In this document: piece after piece, positions 17,280 to 27,193 of the stretch
Numbering within the stretch: position 1 is the stretch's first letter
Layout of the letters: each line of letters begins with the position of its first letter
DNA from: Streptomyces xanthophaeus
GTDB taxonomy: Bacteria > Actinomycetota > Actinomycetes > Streptomycetales > Streptomycetaceae
DNA: 64,000 nucleotides
Direction of reading: 5' to 3'
Assembly: GCF_000725805.1 (NCBI RefSeq)
Contig: NZ_JOFT01000030.1
Coordinates: 42,977 to 106,976 of the forward strand
Position numbers and translations under genes: made by a program
Notes under the pieces: generated by a model
Told to the model about the DNA's origin: nothing
The model's database searches: none
The model's input: only the letters and a program-made list of their open reading frames with translations

Positions 17280-17696
17280 ATGAGTGACCTGCTGGAACGA
17301 CTTCGCGGACGCGGATGGCGCATGACCGCACAGCGGCGTGTCGTGGCCGAGGTGCTCGACGGTGACCACGTTCACCTGACGGCAGACGAGGTGCACGCGC
17401 GCGCTGTGGCCAAACTGCCGGAGATCTCCCGCGCGACCGTCTACAACACCCTGGGCGAGCTCGTCACCCTCGGCGAGGTCCTGGAGGTGTCCACGGACCG
17501 CCGCGCCAAGCGGTACGACCCGAACGCCCACAGGCCCCACCAGCACCTGGTGTGCGCCCAGTGCGGCGCGATCCGCGACGTCCACCCGGCGGGCAACCCG
17601 CTGGCCGACCTGCCCGACACCGAACGCTTCGGCTTCGTGGTCTCGGCGGTCGAGGTGACCTACCGCGGGGTCTGCCCGAACTGCGCAGCCGCCTGA
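17280..17696 (+). CDS. catR: Fur-family peroxide-responsive repressor CatR
   Basis: 138 residues. The N-terminal winged helix (WRMTAQRRVVAEVL, TADEVHARAVAKLPEISRATVYNTLGEL) binds DNA. The C-terminal domain has the metal ligands: HRPHQHLVCAQCGAIRDVH with the first CxxC, and GVCPNC with the second CxxC forming the structural zinc site. It is divergent from katA and most likely represses both genes. No Shine-Dalgarno is seen; TAGGCT at 17267-17272 lies 7 bases before the ATG, so the mRNA is probably leaderless. A hairpin terminator follows. Confidence 0.93.
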   Translation: MSDLLERLRGRGWRMTAQRRVVAEVLDGDHVHLTADEVHARAVAKLPEISRATVYNTLGELVTLGEVLEVSTDRRAKRYDPNAHRPHQHLVCAQCGAIRDVHPAGNPLADLPDTERFGFVVSAVEVTYRGVCPNCAAA

Positions 17697-17716
17697 GGCA
17701 CCCTGAGACATACAGA

Positions 17717-17746
17717 GAAGGCCGGGAGCCATGGCTCCCGGCCTTC
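17717..17746 (+). terminator. terminator downstream of catR
   Basis: A perfect 14-bp stem, GAAGGCCGGGAGCC and its complement, with an AT loop, followed by TTCC TTCTTCC-rich sequence, 20 bases after the catR stop. Confidence 0.85.
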
Positions 17747-17802
17747 TTCCGTCTTCTTCCGCCCCGTCCCGGCACTTCACCGTTTCGGCACTGCAAACGA
17801 CT

Positions 17803-17833
17803 CGAGGCCCGGATCCATGGGATCCGGGCCTCG
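17803..17833 (-). terminator. terminator downstream of the first tRNA-fMet gene
   Basis: A perfect 14-bp stem (CGAGGCCCGGATCC) with an ATG loop lies 9 bases beyond the 3' end of the tRNA on the minus strand. A nearly identical hairpin serves the second tRNA copy at 20008-20038. Confidence 0.8.
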
Positions 17834-17842
17834 GGCCTTCAG

Positions 17843-17916
17843 TAGCGGGGACAGGATTTGAACCTGCGACCTCTGGGTTATGAGCCCAGCGAGCTACCGA
17901 GCTGCTCCACCCCGCG
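17843..17916 (-). tRNA. initiator tRNA-Met (CAT), copy 1
   Basis: 74 bases with CCA not encoded. The cloverleaf is complete: acceptor 5' CGCGGGG, D-arm GCTCGGTAGC, anticodon loop CTCATAA and T-arm with GGTTCAAATCC. Initiator features are present: the first base pair is broken (C1 opposite U72), and the anticodon stem ends in three G-C pairs (GGG/CCC) next to the loop. It is identical to the copy at 20047-20120. Confidence 0.97.
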
Positions 17917-17928
17917 TCGGTAAACCCG

Positions 17929-17958
17929 ACTGTACGTGAGGGTCCGCGGCAGATGCAA
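17929..17958 (-). promoter_or_regulatory. promoter of tRNA-fMet copy 1
   Basis: On the minus strand TTGCAT (17958-17953), an 18-base spacer and TACAGT (17934-17929) form a good housekeeping promoter ending 12 bases upstream of the tRNA 5' end. Confidence 0.7.
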
Positions 17959-17997
17959 ATCGGTTAACGGCCAGGTCCCGGCGGCCCTGCGCCGGGA

Positions 17998-19854
17998 TCA
18001 GGCCGACAGTTCCTCGGCCAGGGCCTCGCGCAGCCGGGCCGCTCGCTCGGAGACCTCCGCCGGGCCGAGCTCCATGGCCCGCACGCACCACTTCTGGCCC
18101 TCCGCGAGGTCGCCGTGGCGCGCCGCGAGCAGTCCCAGCCGCAGGGCCGCCCGCCCGTGACCGGCCACGGCCGCGCGGGTCCACCACAGGGCCGCCTCGG
18201 GCTCGCTCCCCTCGCGGGCCAGCAGCAGCCCGAGGTTGAAGGCGCCGTTGCGGGACCCGGCCTCCGCGGCCTCCCGGTACCAGCGCGCGGCGAGGGCCAG
18301 ATCGCCCCGGGCGGCGGCCAGCATGCCGACGCGGACCTGCGCGCGCCGGTGTCCCAGCTCGGCCGCCCGCTCGTACCACTCCTCGCTCTCGGTCCGCGGG
18401 GCACCGCCCACCGGCTCGCCCAGCGCCACCGGCTCCGCGGGCGGGGCCAGCGACTCCAGCAGCGAGGCGAGGCGGAACGCGGCCTCCGCGCTCCCGCCGC
18501 CCGCCGCGCACCTCAGGTGCCGTTCGGCGGCCCGCTCCTCGCCGTCGCGCACGAGCGCGATCCCGACCTGGAGCGCCGCGTCCGTGTGGCCGGCCGATGC
18601 GGCCCGCTCGTACCACTTCAGCGCCGTCCGGTCCTCGTCGCGGCTGGCGAAGAGGATCCCGAGGTTGAAGGCGGCGTCCACGCTGCCCGCCTCGGCGGCC
18701 TTGGAGAACCACGGCTCCGCGCCGGCCGCGTCCCCGCCCTGGAGGAGCAGGATCGCGAGCGCGTTGGCCGCCTCGCGGTGCCCGGCATAGGCCGCGCGCC
18801 GGTACCACTGCTCGGCCTGCGCGGTCCGCTCCTGTGCGACGCACAGCAGAGCAAGGTTGTACGCCCCGTTCTGGTCGCCCGCGTCCATAGCGGCGCGGTA
18901 CCAGCGCTCGGCGGTCTGGGTCTCCCCGCGGGCGGCGTGCAGCGCGCCCAGGGCGTTGGCCGCGTTCGCGTCACCGTCCTGGGCGGCCCGGTGCCACCAC
19001 GCGGCCGCGTTGTCCTCGTCCCCGGCGTCGCGCAGCAGGAAGCCCAGCGCGCACGCGGCGCGGGCCTCCCCCTGCTTGGCCGAGGTCAGGTACCAGCGTC
19101 CGGCCTCCTTGAGCTCCCCGCGCGCCTCCAGCAGGGCGCCCAGGTGCAGCGCGGCCCGGCGGTGCCCGCGGGCGGCGGCCTGCCGGTACCACTGCTCGGC
19201 CTCGACGGGGTCGCCCTTGCGCAGGTGCCGCGCCAGCCGGTACGCGGCTTCGCGGTGCCCCTGCTCCGCGGCGGCGCGGAACCACCGCTCGACGCCCTTG
19301 TCACCCCGGTGTTCCAGCAGGTCGGCCAGCCCGTACGCACCCAGCGCATGGCCGGATTCCGCCGCCTGGCGGAGCCAGTACTCGGCGGCGGGCTCGTCCC
19401 CGCGCTCGCGGAAGTGGCGGCCCAGGGCGTGCGCGGCCGGTGCGGACCCGGCCACGGCGGCGACCCGCCACCAGCCGGCGGCCTCGTCGGGGTAGCCCCG
19501 CTGGTGCAGCAGCACGCCGAGGTTGTTCGCGGCGGCACGGTCCCCTTCGCCGGTGGCCCCGCGCAGGTAGGGCTCGGCCCCGGCCAGGTCGCCGCGACGC
19601 AGCAGCAGCGCGCCGAGCACGCTCATGGCACCGGGGTCGCCCTTGTCGGCGGCCACCCGGTGGCGCGCCTCCAGCTCGGCATCGCTCGCCGTATCGGTCT
19701 CGGCGAACATCTCCTGCGCGAAATCCGCATCGGTCAGCACGGTCTGCGCGTTGACAACGGGAGCCGTCTCATCGGCGCCCGTACCCGGCTCCGCCTCCGC
19801 CCTCACAAACCGCCCTGTCTCCAGCAGAGTTGACCTGTCCCCCATAAATCCCAT
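17998..19854 (-). CDS. Sel1/TPR-repeat protein
   Basis: 618 residues from an ATG at 19854; the Met at residue 4 is an alternative. After an acidic N-terminal segment of about 70 residues, it is made of some fourteen Sel1-like repeats of about 36 residues, each with the pattern A-A-G-W-Y-R-A-A-x-x-G-x-x-x-A-A-x-x-L-G-x-L (for example AEQWYRQAAARGHRRAALHLG, shortened here to its key residues). There is no signal peptide or membrane segment. Such solenoids are protein-interaction scaffolds; no client is known to me. The gene lies between two identical initiator tRNA genes on the same strand. Confidence 0.88.
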   Translation of the reverse strand: MGFMGDRSTLLETGRFVRAEAEPGTGADETAPVVNAQTVLTDADFAQEMFAETDTASDAELEARHRVAADKGDPGAMSVLGALLLRRGDLAGAEPYLRGATGEGDRAAANNLGVLLHQRGYPDEAAGWWRVAAVAGSAPAAHALGRHFRERGDEPAAEYWLRQAAESGHALGAYGLADLLEHRGDKGVERWFRAAAEQGHREAAYRLARHLRKGDPVEAEQWYRQAAARGHRRAALHLGALLEARGELKEAGRWYLTSAKQGEARAACALGFLLRDAGDEDNAAAWWHRAAQDGDANAANALGALHAARGETQTAERWYRAAMDAGDQNGAYNLALLCVAQERTAQAEQWYRRAAYAGHREAANALAILLLQGGDAAGAEPWFSKAAEAGSVDAAFNLGILFASRDEDRTALKWYERAASAGHTDAALQVGIALVRDGEERAAERHLRCAAGGGSAEAAFRLASLLESLAPPAEPVALGEPVGGAPRTESEEWYERAAELGHRRAQVRVGMLAAARGDLALAARWYREAAEAGSRNGAFNLGLLLAREGSEPEAALWWTRAAVAGHGRAALRLGLLAARHGDLAEGQKWCVRAMELGPAEVSERAARLREALAEELSA

Positions 19855-20007
19855 CGTCGCATCACCTGCTACCCGCGTACACCTGGTATGTCGCAGTCAG
19901 TGAGGTCACTACAGCGTTTTGTCGACATGCCCACAGAGAGACAAGTCAAACACGCTCCTACCCCAACTCACCCTCCCTAGCTACCGCGTGTCCGCTCCGG
20001 ACATGAC

Positions 20008-20038
20008 GAAGGCCCGGATCCCATGGATCCGGGCCTTC
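20008..20038 (-). terminator. terminator downstream of the second tRNA-fMet gene
   Basis: A perfect 14-bp stem, GAAGGCCCGGATCC and its complement, with a CAT loop, 8 bases beyond the tRNA 3' end. It is nearly the same sequence as the hairpin at 17803-17833. Confidence 0.8.
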
Positions 20039-20046
20039 ATCTTCAG

Positions 20047-20120
20047 TAGCGGGGACAGGATTTGAACCTGCGACCTCTGGGTTATGAGCCCAGCGAGCTA
20101 CCGAGCTGCTCCACCCCGCG
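20047..20120 (-). tRNA. initiator tRNA-Met (CAT), copy 2
   Basis: Identical over all 74 bases to the copy at 17843-17916, including C1/U72 and the three G-C pairs of the anticodon stem; CCA is not encoded. A TACTGT -10-like hexamer lies about 14 bases upstream, but the -35 is poor. Confidence 0.97.
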
Positions 20121-20181
20121 TCGGTGAAACCACAGTATCACGACGCGAGAGGGAGCCCTTACCGATGGTGCCGACGGGCCG

Positions 20182-23079
20182 CTAGCCGCCCGGGCTGGGC
20201 GTCGGCGTCAGCTTCGCCTCCGCGTCGATCGCCCGCTTCAGCGCCGCCTTGATGTCCTCCTGAGCCTTGCCGAAGGCCGCCCAGTCTCCGGCCTGCCGGG
20301 CCTTCTCGGCCTCCTCGACGGCCTTCTGCGCGTCACCGAGGGCCGCCTTGACCGTCGGGTCGGTGCTGGACGGCGGGGGCGTGGTGGTGCCCTCGCCCGG
20401 CGGGGTCGTCGTCGGCGGCGGGGTGCTCGGGGCCGAGGCTCCGAAGACCACGTCCAGCGCCTTCTCCAGGGTGTCCTCGAAGGCCACCTGGCCGCCGTAG
20501 GTCACCAGCACCTTGCGCAGCAGCGGGTACTTCACGCCGCCGCCGCGCACGTACACCGGCTCGACGTTGAGCATGCCGCCGTCGAGGGGGATCGTGAGCA
20601 GGTTGCCGTACTCGACCTGGGAATCGCCCCGGCTCAGGATGTTGATCTCCTGGGCGATCTCCGGCTTGGAGTTGAACTTGCTCTGGACCAGCTTGGGACC
20701 GTCGACCGGATTGCTCGTCGGCAGCTTCAGGACGCGGATCTTCCCGTAGTCCGCCGTGCCCGGGTCCGCGTTGACCGCCATGAAGGCGCTCAGGTTGTCG
20801 CGGCCGTTCGGAGTGAAGGTGGTGGTCAGGGAGAAGACCTGGTCCTTCTCCTTCTGGTCCGGCATCTTCATCGACAGGTAGTACGGGGGAACCGCGTTGC
20901 CCGCCTTGGTGGTCGGGTCGTCCGGGACGGACCACGCCTCGCTGCCGCTGAGGAAGGTCTGCGCGTCCGTGACGTGGTACCGGGTCAGCAGCTCGCGCTG
21001 GACCTTGAAGAGGTCCTGCGGGTAGCGGAGGTGGTCCATGAGCGGCTTGGAGATGTCGCTCTTGGGCTTCACCGTGCCCGGGAACGCCTTCATCCAGGTC
21101 TTCAGGACCGGGTCCTCGGTGTCCCACTGGTACAGCTTGACCGTGCCGTCGTATGCGTCGACGGTGGCCTTCACCGAGTTGCGGATGTAGTTGACCTGGT
21201 TCTCCTGCGCCACGACCGCGCGCTGGCTGTTGGTCAGCGAGTCCGCGGTGGTGTCACCGAGCGTGGTGCGCGAGGCGTACGGGTAGCCGTTCGTGGTCGT
21301 GTAGGCATCGACGATCCACTGGATCCGGCCGTCCACGACCGCCGGGTACGGGGCCCCGTCGATGGTCAGCCACGGGGCGACGGCCTCGACGCGCTCCTTG
21401 GGCGTGCGGTTGTACAGGATCCGCGAGCCCTCGCCGATGGCGCCGGAGTAGAGGATCTGCGGCTCGCTGAAGGTGAGCGCGTAGGCCGCCCGGTTGACCG
21501 GGTTGTCCAGGCTGACGCCGGAGCCGCCCTGGTAGCTCGTCTCCTTCTCGCCCTTGTCGTCGGAGTAGTCGAGCTCCTTCTGCGGACCGCCGACGATCGA
21601 GTACTGCTTCGTCTGCTCGCCGTAGTAGATCTGCTGCTCGAACTTGCCGAGCTCGCCCTTCGACGGCAGGTCCGACTCGATGAAGACCGGGTCGCCGGCC
21701 TTGGTGACCTCGGTGCCCTTGGCCGCGACCACGCCGTAACCGTGCGTGTAGCGGAAGTGGTCGTTGATCCAGTTGTTCTTCGGGATGCCCGCGAGGTTCA
21801 GCTCGCGCAGACCGATGACCGTGTCCTGACCGTTGTACCGGTCCACCGCCAGGGTGGGCGGGAAGCCGTAGTAGCCCTTGTTCTGCTGGAGCTGCTGGAA
21901 GGCCGGGGAGACGATGTTCGGGTCGAGGAGGCGGATGCTCGCCGTGCTGTTGGCATCGGCCCGCAGCTTGTTCTTGTCCGCGTTCGCCGGTGCGGCGCCC
22001 GCGTAGTCGTCGACCTTGGTGTCCGCGATCCCGTAGGCGTCACGCGTCGCCTTGATGTTCTTGTCGACGTACGGGGACTCCTTGGCCTGCTCGTTCGGCT
22101 GGACCTGGAACTTCTGCACGATCGCCGGGTACAGCCCGCCGATCAGGATCGCCGAGAGCACCATCAGGCCGAAGCCGATCACCGGCAGCTGCCAGGTGCG
22201 GCGCCACAGCGTCGCGAAGAACAGCACGGCGCAGATCGCGGCGATCGCGACGAGGATCGTCTTGGCCGGCAGGTACGCGTTCGCGTCCACGTAGCGCAGG
22301 CCGGTCCAGTTGTCCGCCGCCTTGAAGTCGCTGGACTTCACCGCGAGGCCGTAGCGGTCGAGCCAGTAGGCGACCGCCTTGAGCGTGACGAAGAGGCCGA
22401 GCAGGACCGACAGGTGTCCGGTCGCCGCGGCGGTGGCCCGGGCGCCCGGGCTGGTCACGCGCAGTCCGCCGTACAGGTAGTGCACGACGGCCGCGGCGAT
22501 CACCGACAGCACGACCGCGGCGAAGCCGAAGCCGAGCAGGAAGCGGTACCAGGGCAGGTCGAAGGTGTAGAAGGACACGTCCATGTGGAACTGGGGGTCC
22601 TTCTGCCCGAAGGCCACCCCGTTCACGTACAGCAGCCAGGTCTTCCACTGACCGGCCGCCGAGGCGCCCGCGATCAGGCCGACCAGCACGGCGATGCCCA
22701 GCAGCAGCCACTTCTTGTACGGGGCGATGCTCATCCGGTACCGGTCGAGGCTCTGCTGCTCCATCGACATCGCGCTGAGCGGCGGCCGCAGCCGGTGCGC
22801 CAGCCAGATGTTCAGCCCGACCGCTCCGGCCATCAGCAGGCCGAAGACGGAGAAGAGCCCGATCTTGGTCCACAGGGTGGTGGTGAAGACGGAGGAGTAC
22901 TTCACGGAACGGAACCAGAGCCAGTCGGTCCAGAAGCCCGCGAACATGATGAAGAGCATGGCCAGGACGGCCAGCACGCCCAAGGTCATGAGGAGAGTGC
23001 GGGCACGCCGGGACGGGCGGCCGACTCTCATCCGTGGCCCGGAAGGGCCTCCGCCGCGGTCCGGCATCTGGAAAGCCAA
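20182..23079 (-). CDS. UPF0182 family large membrane protein
   Basis: 965 residues if it starts at the TTG at 23079, which has GAGGTG at a 6-base spacing and gives the [10 protein letters not shown] start I recall for Streptomyces homologues; ATG at 23067 and a GTG at 23088 are alternatives. Seven membrane segments occupy about residues 25-330. A large extracytoplasmic domain follows (about 340-890) with the family's [31 protein letters not shown] and [11 protein letters not shown] segments, and then a Pro/Thr-rich linker and a coiled-coil-like tail ([20 protein letters not shown]). The function is unknown; M. tuberculosis Rv3193c is a homologue. Confidence 0.93.
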   Translation of the reverse strand: MAFQMPDRGGGPSGPRMRVGRPSRRARTLLMTLGVLAVLAMLFIMFAGFWTDWLWFRSVKYSSVFTTTLWTKIGLFSVFGLLMAGAVGLNIWLAHRLRPPLSAMSMEQQSLDRYRMSIAPYKKWLLLGIAVLVGLIAGASAAGQWKTWLLYVNGVAFGQKDPQFHMDVSFYTFDLPWYRFLLGFGFAAVVLSVIAAAVVHYLYGGLRVTSPGARATAAATGHLSVLLGLFVTLKAVAYWLDRYGLAVKSSDFKAADNWTGLRYVDANAYLPAKTILVAIAAICAVLFFATLWRRTWQLPVIGFGLMVLSAILIGGLYPAIVQKFQVQPNEQAKESPYVDKNIKATRDAYGIADTKVDDYAGAAPANADKNKLRADANSTASIRLLDPNIVSPAFQQLQQNKGYYGFPPTLAVDRYNGQDTVIGLRELNLAGIPKNNWINDHFRYTHGYGVVAAKGTEVTKAGDPVFIESDLPSKGELGKFEQQIYYGEQTKQYSIVGGPQKELDYSDDKGEKETSYQGGSGVSLDNPVNRAAYALTFSEPQILYSGAIGEGSRILYNRTPKERVEAVAPWLTIDGAPYPAVVDGRIQWIVDAYTTTNGYPYASRTTLGDTTADSLTNSQRAVVAQENQVNYIRNSVKATVDAYDGTVKLYQWDTEDPVLKTWMKAFPGTVKPKSDISKPLMDHLRYPQDLFKVQRELLTRYHVTDAQTFLSGSEAWSVPDDPTTKAGNAVPPYYLSMKMPDQKEKDQVFSLTTTFTPNGRDNLSAFMAVNADPGTADYGKIRVLKLPTSNPVDGPKLVQSKFNSKPEIAQEINILSRGDSQVEYGNLLTIPLDGGMLNVEPVYVRGGGVKYPLLRKVLVTYGGQVAFEDTLEKALDVVFGASAPSTPPPTTTPPGEGTTTPPPSSTDPTVKAALGDAQKAVEEAEKARQAGDWAAFGKAQEDIKAALKRAIDAEAKLTPTPSPGG

Positions 23080-23195
23080 GGTGCGCACCTCGAAAGTCGC
23101 TGTCTGGTAATGAACGGGCCCCCGATCGTAGAGCCCACTCATGCAACTTACTGAGGCTTTAGTCAGTTCCCGGTATCCGGCGGAAAGGAGGCAGG

Positions 23196-23765
23196 ATGTT
23201 GTCCATGTCCAACCTTTCGCCTTCCCCCGGCACGCCGATGGCGGCCAGCCCGCTGACCCGTGCCTGTCTCGAGATCGACGAGTACGCGGCCGGCCTCGGC
23301 TGGGACAAGCCCGCCCGGCTGTTCGCCCTCGTCGACACCGCCCGGCTCAAGAAGCAGGAGCCGCGGCTGGCGGGCCAGCTCGGCCTCGACCAGGACGACG
23401 CCGGCAAGTCCTCCCTCACCCCGATCGAGCAGGACGAGGTCCCGGCCGGGACCCCCCTCGACAAGTTCCTCGGCACCATCGCCTGGCCCGACGCGGTCGT
23501 CGGCTGCGCGCTGACGGTGGAGCGGCTGATGCTGCCGCCGTCCGCGGAGGCCTCCGTACCGGAGGGCCTGTCCGACAAGCAGCTGGCCAAGTGGGTCGCC
23601 GCACACCCCGAGCGCCAGGAGGTCCGCCTCACGGTGGCCGTGCTGCGCGACGGGTCGCGGGAGTCGGCCGTACGGCTGCGGGAGAAGGACTCCTCGACCG
23701 AGGTCCTCACCGGCGGCGGCCTGGTGCCCGGGCTGGCCGAGGCACTGGCCGCGACCTTCTCGTAG
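23196..23765 (+). CDS. PPA1309 family protein
   Basis: 189 residues from an ATG at 23196 with GGAGG 5 bases upstream; a later ATG at 23205 is possible. Conserved features are [29 protein letters not shown] at the start (key residues E27-W37), the [23 protein letters not shown] segment (about 97-118), and a closing Pro-Gly-Leu-Ala-Glu-Ala-Leu. It is soluble, restricted to Actinobacteria and of unknown function. It is divergent from UPF0182 with 116 bases between starts. Confidence 0.85.
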   Translation: MLSMSNLSPSPGTPMAASPLTRACLEIDEYAAGLGWDKPARLFALVDTARLKKQEPRLAGQLGLDQDDAGKSSLTPIEQDEVPAGTPLDKFLGTIAWPDAVVGCALTVERLMLPPSAEASVPEGLSDKQLAKWVAAHPERQEVRLTVAVLRDGSRESAVRLREKDSSTEVLTGGGLVPGLAEALAATFS

Positions 23766-23805
23766 GGCTGGACGGGGGCAGGGCGCGGGCGGGCGGGGCG
23801 GCAGG

Positions 23806-24897
23806 TCAGGACTTGCTGCTGCACTGCGGCAGCCCGGCCTTGTCCCCCTTGCCGATCTTTTCGAGCGCCTTCGTCGCGTCCTCGATGGTGGAGACCTTCA
23901 CCAGGGTCAGGCCGTCGGGCACGTCGGCGGCCGCGGCGGCGCAGTTCTCGGCGGGCGTCAGGAAGTACTCGGCGCCGGCCTGGCGGGCGCCGATGGTCTT
24001 CATCTGGATGCCGCCGATCGGGCCGACCTTGCCCTTGTCGTCGATGGTTCCGGTCCCCGCGACGAACTTGCCGCCGGTCAGGTCCTCGGGGGTGAGCTTG
24101 TCGACGATGCCGAGGGCGAACATCAGGCCGGCGCTCGGGCCGCCGACGTCGGCGAGCTTGATGTCGATCGTGAACGGGAAGGTGTGGTCGTTGCCCGCCC
24201 GGATGCCGACGATGGCGTGACCGTCGTCCTCCGCCTTGCCCGCCGTGACGACGACCTTGGTGGATCCGGTGGGCTCCCGCTGGGCCTTCGCCGCCTCGGC
24301 CGCCTCCGCGGCGGGGACGACGGTGAACTCGACCGGCTCGCCGGGCTGGTGCTTGGTGACGAGCTTGGCCACGTCCCCGGGGCCGGTGACCGGGGTGCCG
24401 TCCACGGCCAGGACCACGTCACCGGCGTGCAGCCGGCCGTCGGCCGGGCCCGCCTTGACCACCGAGGCGACGATCACGCGCGCGGTGACCGGGATGCCGA
24501 GCTGCCGCAGGGCCGCCACCTTGGCGCTCTGCTGCGACTGGCTGAACTCCTCGGCGTTCTCCTGGGTCGACTGCTCTTCCGTCTTGCCGTCCGGGTAGAG
24601 GTTCTCGTGCGGCACGACGATGTTGTCGCCGGCCAGCCACCCGTACACCGCTTCCAGCAGGTTCATGTCGTAGTCCGCGCCCGTGACGCGGACCGTCGTC
24701 ATGTTCAGGTGACCGCTGGTCGGGTACGTCTTGCGCCCCGCGATGTTCAGTACCGGCTCGCCGTGCGAGTCGCCGAGCGTGTTCACGGTCGGACCCGGGC
24801 TCATCTCGGAATACGGGACCTTCAGGAACACCCCTGCGCAGAGCAGCGCGAACAGCATCAGGGTGGAAGCGAGCATCGTCGCAGTGCGGCGTGGCAT
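23806..24897 (-). CDS. PDZ and Lon-protease-like (S16) secreted/membrane protein, YlbL type
   Basis: 363 residues from an ATG at 24897. Residues 8-28 are a signal anchor ([18 protein letters not shown]). A PDZ domain (about 130-215) contains [18 protein letters not shown]. The Lon-type catalytic domain (about 225-345) has the serine in [13 protein letters not shown] and the lysine in [15 protein letters not shown], so the Ser-Lys dyad is intact. No ATPase domain is present. Homologues include B. subtilis YlbL and M. tuberculosis Rv3194c. It acts outside the membrane, probably on misfolded or regulatory proteins; the substrate is unknown. Confidence 0.92.
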   Translation of the reverse strand: MPRRTATMLASTLMLFALLCAGVFLKVPYSEMSPGPTVNTLGDSHGEPVLNIAGRKTYPTSGHLNMTTVRVTGADYDMNLLEAVYGWLAGDNIVVPHENLYPDGKTEEQSTQENAEEFSQSQQSAKVAALRQLGIPVTARVIVASVVKAGPADGRLHAGDVVLAVDGTPVTGPGDVAKLVTKHQPGEPVEFTVVPAAEAAEAAKAQREPTGSTKVVVTAGKAEDDGHAIVGIRAGNDHTFPFTIDIKLADVGGPSAGLMFALGIVDKLTPEDLTGGKFVAGTGTIDDKGKVGPIGGIQMKTIGARQAGAEYFLTPAENCAAAAADVPDGLTLVKVSTIEDATKALEKIGKGDKAGLPQCSSKS

Positions 24898-25012
24898 GGA
24901 TCCGACAGTACGGGACGGCCTTGTGGGGCGGCCCCTGGGGCCGGTCCGTACGGGGGCCGTACCCGGCGGGCTCATCGCCCCCGGTGCTCCGGGGGACGTC
25001 TCACGGGACGCC

Positions 25013-25210
25013 TCAGACGGCGTCGGAACCGGAGTGGGCCTCTGCCTTCGCCCTGCCCTGATCGGCCCTGTCCATCGCTTCGCGGAACCTTGCGTAGCCC
25101 GCGAGCTCGGATATGTCCCCCTGGGTGCGGTCGCGTGCCGCCCAGCTGCCCCATATCGCCGCTCCGACCGCCGCGAACAGCGGAATCAGCAACCACGCCA
25201 GTGACGCCAT
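25013..25210 (-). CDS. small membrane-anchored protein, unknown
   Basis: 65 residues from an ATG at 25210 with GGGGCAGGGAGG before it. One N-terminal membrane segment (LAWLLIPLFAAVGAAIWGSW) is followed by a soluble helix with GDISELAGYARFREAMDRA. Streptomyces genomes carry similar short proteins next to the PDZ/Lon-like gene, as here, 115 bases upstream on the same strand. The function is not known. Confidence 0.75.
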   Translation of the reverse strand: MASLAWLLIPLFAAVGAAIWGSWAARDRTQGDISELAGYARFREAMDRADQGRAKAEAHSGSDAV

Positions 25211-25376
25211 GGGCGTGCCTCCCTGCCCCGAAAGTACGTGTCGTTGGTGGCTTCAACGCTCGTGCCCGGAAAGGGGTTACGCAAATCGAGGGCGTGTTGC
25301 GCGGCCGAACGGGTGCGAGGTTACCCCCTTCCGGGGGGTGACTCGCACGCGGGGGTTCAGCAGGCGCGGAAGCGGG

Positions 25377-25847
25377 TCAGCAGGCGCCGACCCACTCCTC
25401 GGTACCGTCCGCGAAGGTCTGGTGCTTCCAGATCGGGACCTCGTGCTTCAGGTCGTCGATCAGCATCCGGCAGGCCTCGAAGGCCTCGCCCCGGTGCGGG
25501 CAGGAGACGGCGACGACGACGGCCAGGTCGCCCACGGCCAGGTCGCCCACGCGGTGGACGGCGGCCAGCGCACGGACGGGGTACTTCGCCACGACGCGCT
25601 CGGCCACGCGGCGCATCTCCGCCTGGGCCGTCGGGTGGCAGGAGTAGCCGAGGGACTCGACGTCCGCCCCGCCGTCGTGGTCGCGCACCGTGCCGACGAA
25701 GAGCGTCGTACCGCCGGTCGCGTCGTCGCCGACGGCCTGGAAGACCTCGTCGATCGAGAGCGGGGTGTCACGGATCTCGAGCAGCCGGATCGGGTCCGGA
25801 GCGGCCTGCTCGCCGGGGTGGTCGAAGTGCGGTGCCATAGCGTCCAT
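25377..25847 (-). CDS. moaE: molybdopterin synthase catalytic subunit
   Basis: 156 residues from an ATG at 25847; the ATG at 25838 is equally plausible. MoaE transfers sulfur from the MoaD thiocarboxylate to precursor Z to form molybdopterin. Signature segments are GGTTLFVGTVRDHDGG, SLGYSCHPTAQAEMRRVA, and the family block SCPHRGEAFEACRMLIDDLK followed by VPIWKHQ with the catalytic Lys. No moaD lies beside it. The product would serve molybdenum enzymes such as the nitrate reductase encoded 29 kb away in this window. Confidence 0.93.
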   Translation of the reverse strand: MDAMAPHFDHPGEQAAPDPIRLLEIRDTPLSIDEVFQAVGDDATGGTTLFVGTVRDHDGGADVESLGYSCHPTAQAEMRRVAERVVAKYPVRALAAVHRVGDLAVGDLAVVVAVSCPHRGEAFEACRMLIDDLKHEVPIWKHQTFADGTEEWVGAC

Positions 25848-25976
25848 CGTGCCCTAGCCGCCGGTCCCGCGGAATAGCGTGATCACCCGGCCGGCGCCGC
25901 CCTCATTGGGAGCCTCCTACAGCAAACGGCTGGTGGTGGCGGGTTCCGCCGCCCCCGCGGCGGCCGGAAAAGACCG

Positions 25977-26000
25977 GCCCGGCCCCGGGCGGGGCCGGGC
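25977..26000 (-). terminator. terminator downstream of the epimerase gene
   Basis: GCCCGGCCCC and its exact complement enclose a 4-base loop, and the minus strand continues CCGGTCTTTTCC, giving a short T-run. Confidence 0.6.
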
Positions 26001-26011
26001 GGGGCCGCCGC

Positions 26012-27193
26012 TCAGATGCCGCGGCGGCGGCGCGCCCGGCGGACCGCGGCGGCCGCGCCCAGCAGGGCCACCGTCGCACCGGCGGCGCCGGCGGCCGTGG
26101 CGGCGTCCTTGCGGCCCAGTCGGCGGCCGGCGACCGTGTGGCGTCCGGCGACCTCCTGGAGGAGCTCGGCGAGCACCTCCTCGTTGGTCCAGCGGGGGCG
26201 CCAGCCCGCCGCGTGCAGCCCGCTGACGCTGACCACCCACGGGTGCATCGTGTAGGCGAGGTCACCGGCCGGGGACGGGGTCAGGCCGATCCGGTGCAGC
26301 CGCGCCGCCGCGCCCAGCGCGACCGCGGAGGGGAGCTCCATGCGGCGGATGCCGCTCAGCTCCTCGACCTCCTCCTGCTCCAGCCAGCCCTCGCAGCCCA
26401 CGGCGAGCTCGCCCTCGACCTTCTCCAGGGCCGCGTACTCCAGAGCGCTGACCAGGTCCTCCACGTGGCAGAACTGCCAGGTCGGCCGGGACCCGGCCAC
26501 CACCAGCAGGCGCGGGGACTCGAAGTACCGGGTGAGCGCGGTGTCCGTGCCGCCGACGAGGACCGCCGGGCGGACCACCGTCACGTTCAGGCCCGGGTGG
26601 GCCCGCGGGGCCCGGCGGCCCAGCCGCTCGATCTCCAGCAGGTCGCCGACGCCGGTCGCCTCGGCGGTGGCCCGCAGCTCGGAGTCCTCCGACAGCGGGA
26701 TGTCGTTGTCCGGCAGCGCTCCGTAGACCATCGCCGAGGTGCACAGCACGACGCGGTGCACCCCGGCCGCCGCGGCGGCCGTCAGCACGGTCTGGGTCCC
26801 GCGCACGTTGTACGCGGTCCGGGCGGCCGGGTCCGTCTCCAGGTCCAGGTCCAGTGCCAGGTGGACCACGACGTCCGCGCCGCGCAGCTTCTCGGCGATC
26901 GCGGGGTCCCGGACGTCCAGGACGTGCCACTGTGCGGCCGCACAGTCGCCGCGCCGCTCGTCGATGGCCACGACCTGCTTGACCTCGTCGGAGGCCGCCA
27001 GAGAGGCCACCAGGGCCGCGCCGACGCCCGACGCGGCGCCGGTCACGGCGATCACGGGGGCGTGCCGCCGGGAGCCGTCCGGGTTACGCGGCTGGCGAAC
27101 GCCGTGAGCGCTGTCACCGTAATCTGGGCGGTTTTCGGCGTCGTGCGGCGCGCGGCTGTGCTTATCCGAAAACTGCGGATCTGGGGAACTCAC
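26012..27193 (-). CDS. NAD-dependent epimerase/dehydratase (extended SDR) family protein
   Basis: 393 residues from a GTG at 27193 with GGAGAC at a 5-base spacing. After a polar lead of about 45 residues, the Rossmann motif VTGAASGVGAAL appears, then DVVVHLALDLD, the STSAMVYGA-like CTSAMVYGALPD with the catalytic Ser, and VTVVRPAVLVGG. The YxxxK pair is not canonical (EIERLGRR where Tyr-Lys is expected), so catalysis may be altered. A C-terminal Ala-rich hydrophobic segment followed by RRARRRRGI could anchor it to the membrane. The substrate is unknown. Confidence 0.85.
   Translation of the reverse strand: MSSPDPQFSDKHSRAPHDAENRPDYGDSAHGVRQPRNPDGSRRHAPVIAVTGAASGVGAALVASLAASDEVKQVVAIDERRGDCAAAQWHVLDVRDPAIAEKLRGADVVVHLALDLDLETDPAARTAYNVRGTQTVLTAAAAAGVHRVVLCTSAMVYGALPDNDIPLSEDSELRATAEATGVGDLLEIERLGRRAPRAHPGLNVTVVRPAVLVGGTDTALTRYFESPRLLVVAGSRPTWQFCHVEDLVSALEYAALEKVEGELAVGCEGWLEQEEVEELSGIRRMELPSAVALGAAARLHRIGLTPSPAGDLAYTMHPWVVSVSGLHAAGWRPRWTNEEVLAELLQEVAGRHTVAGRRLGRKDAATAAGAAGATVALLGAAAAVRRARRRRGI

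Noticed and set aside
17843..20120. Integrated element between the two tRNA genes
   Set aside because: Only one ordinary Streptomyces-type gene lies between them, with no integrase, excisionase or change in base composition.
25211..26011. Molybdenum-cofactor riboswitch or a moaD gene next to moaE
   Set aside because: No recognisable motif, and no short ORF ending in Gly-Gly adjacent to moaE.
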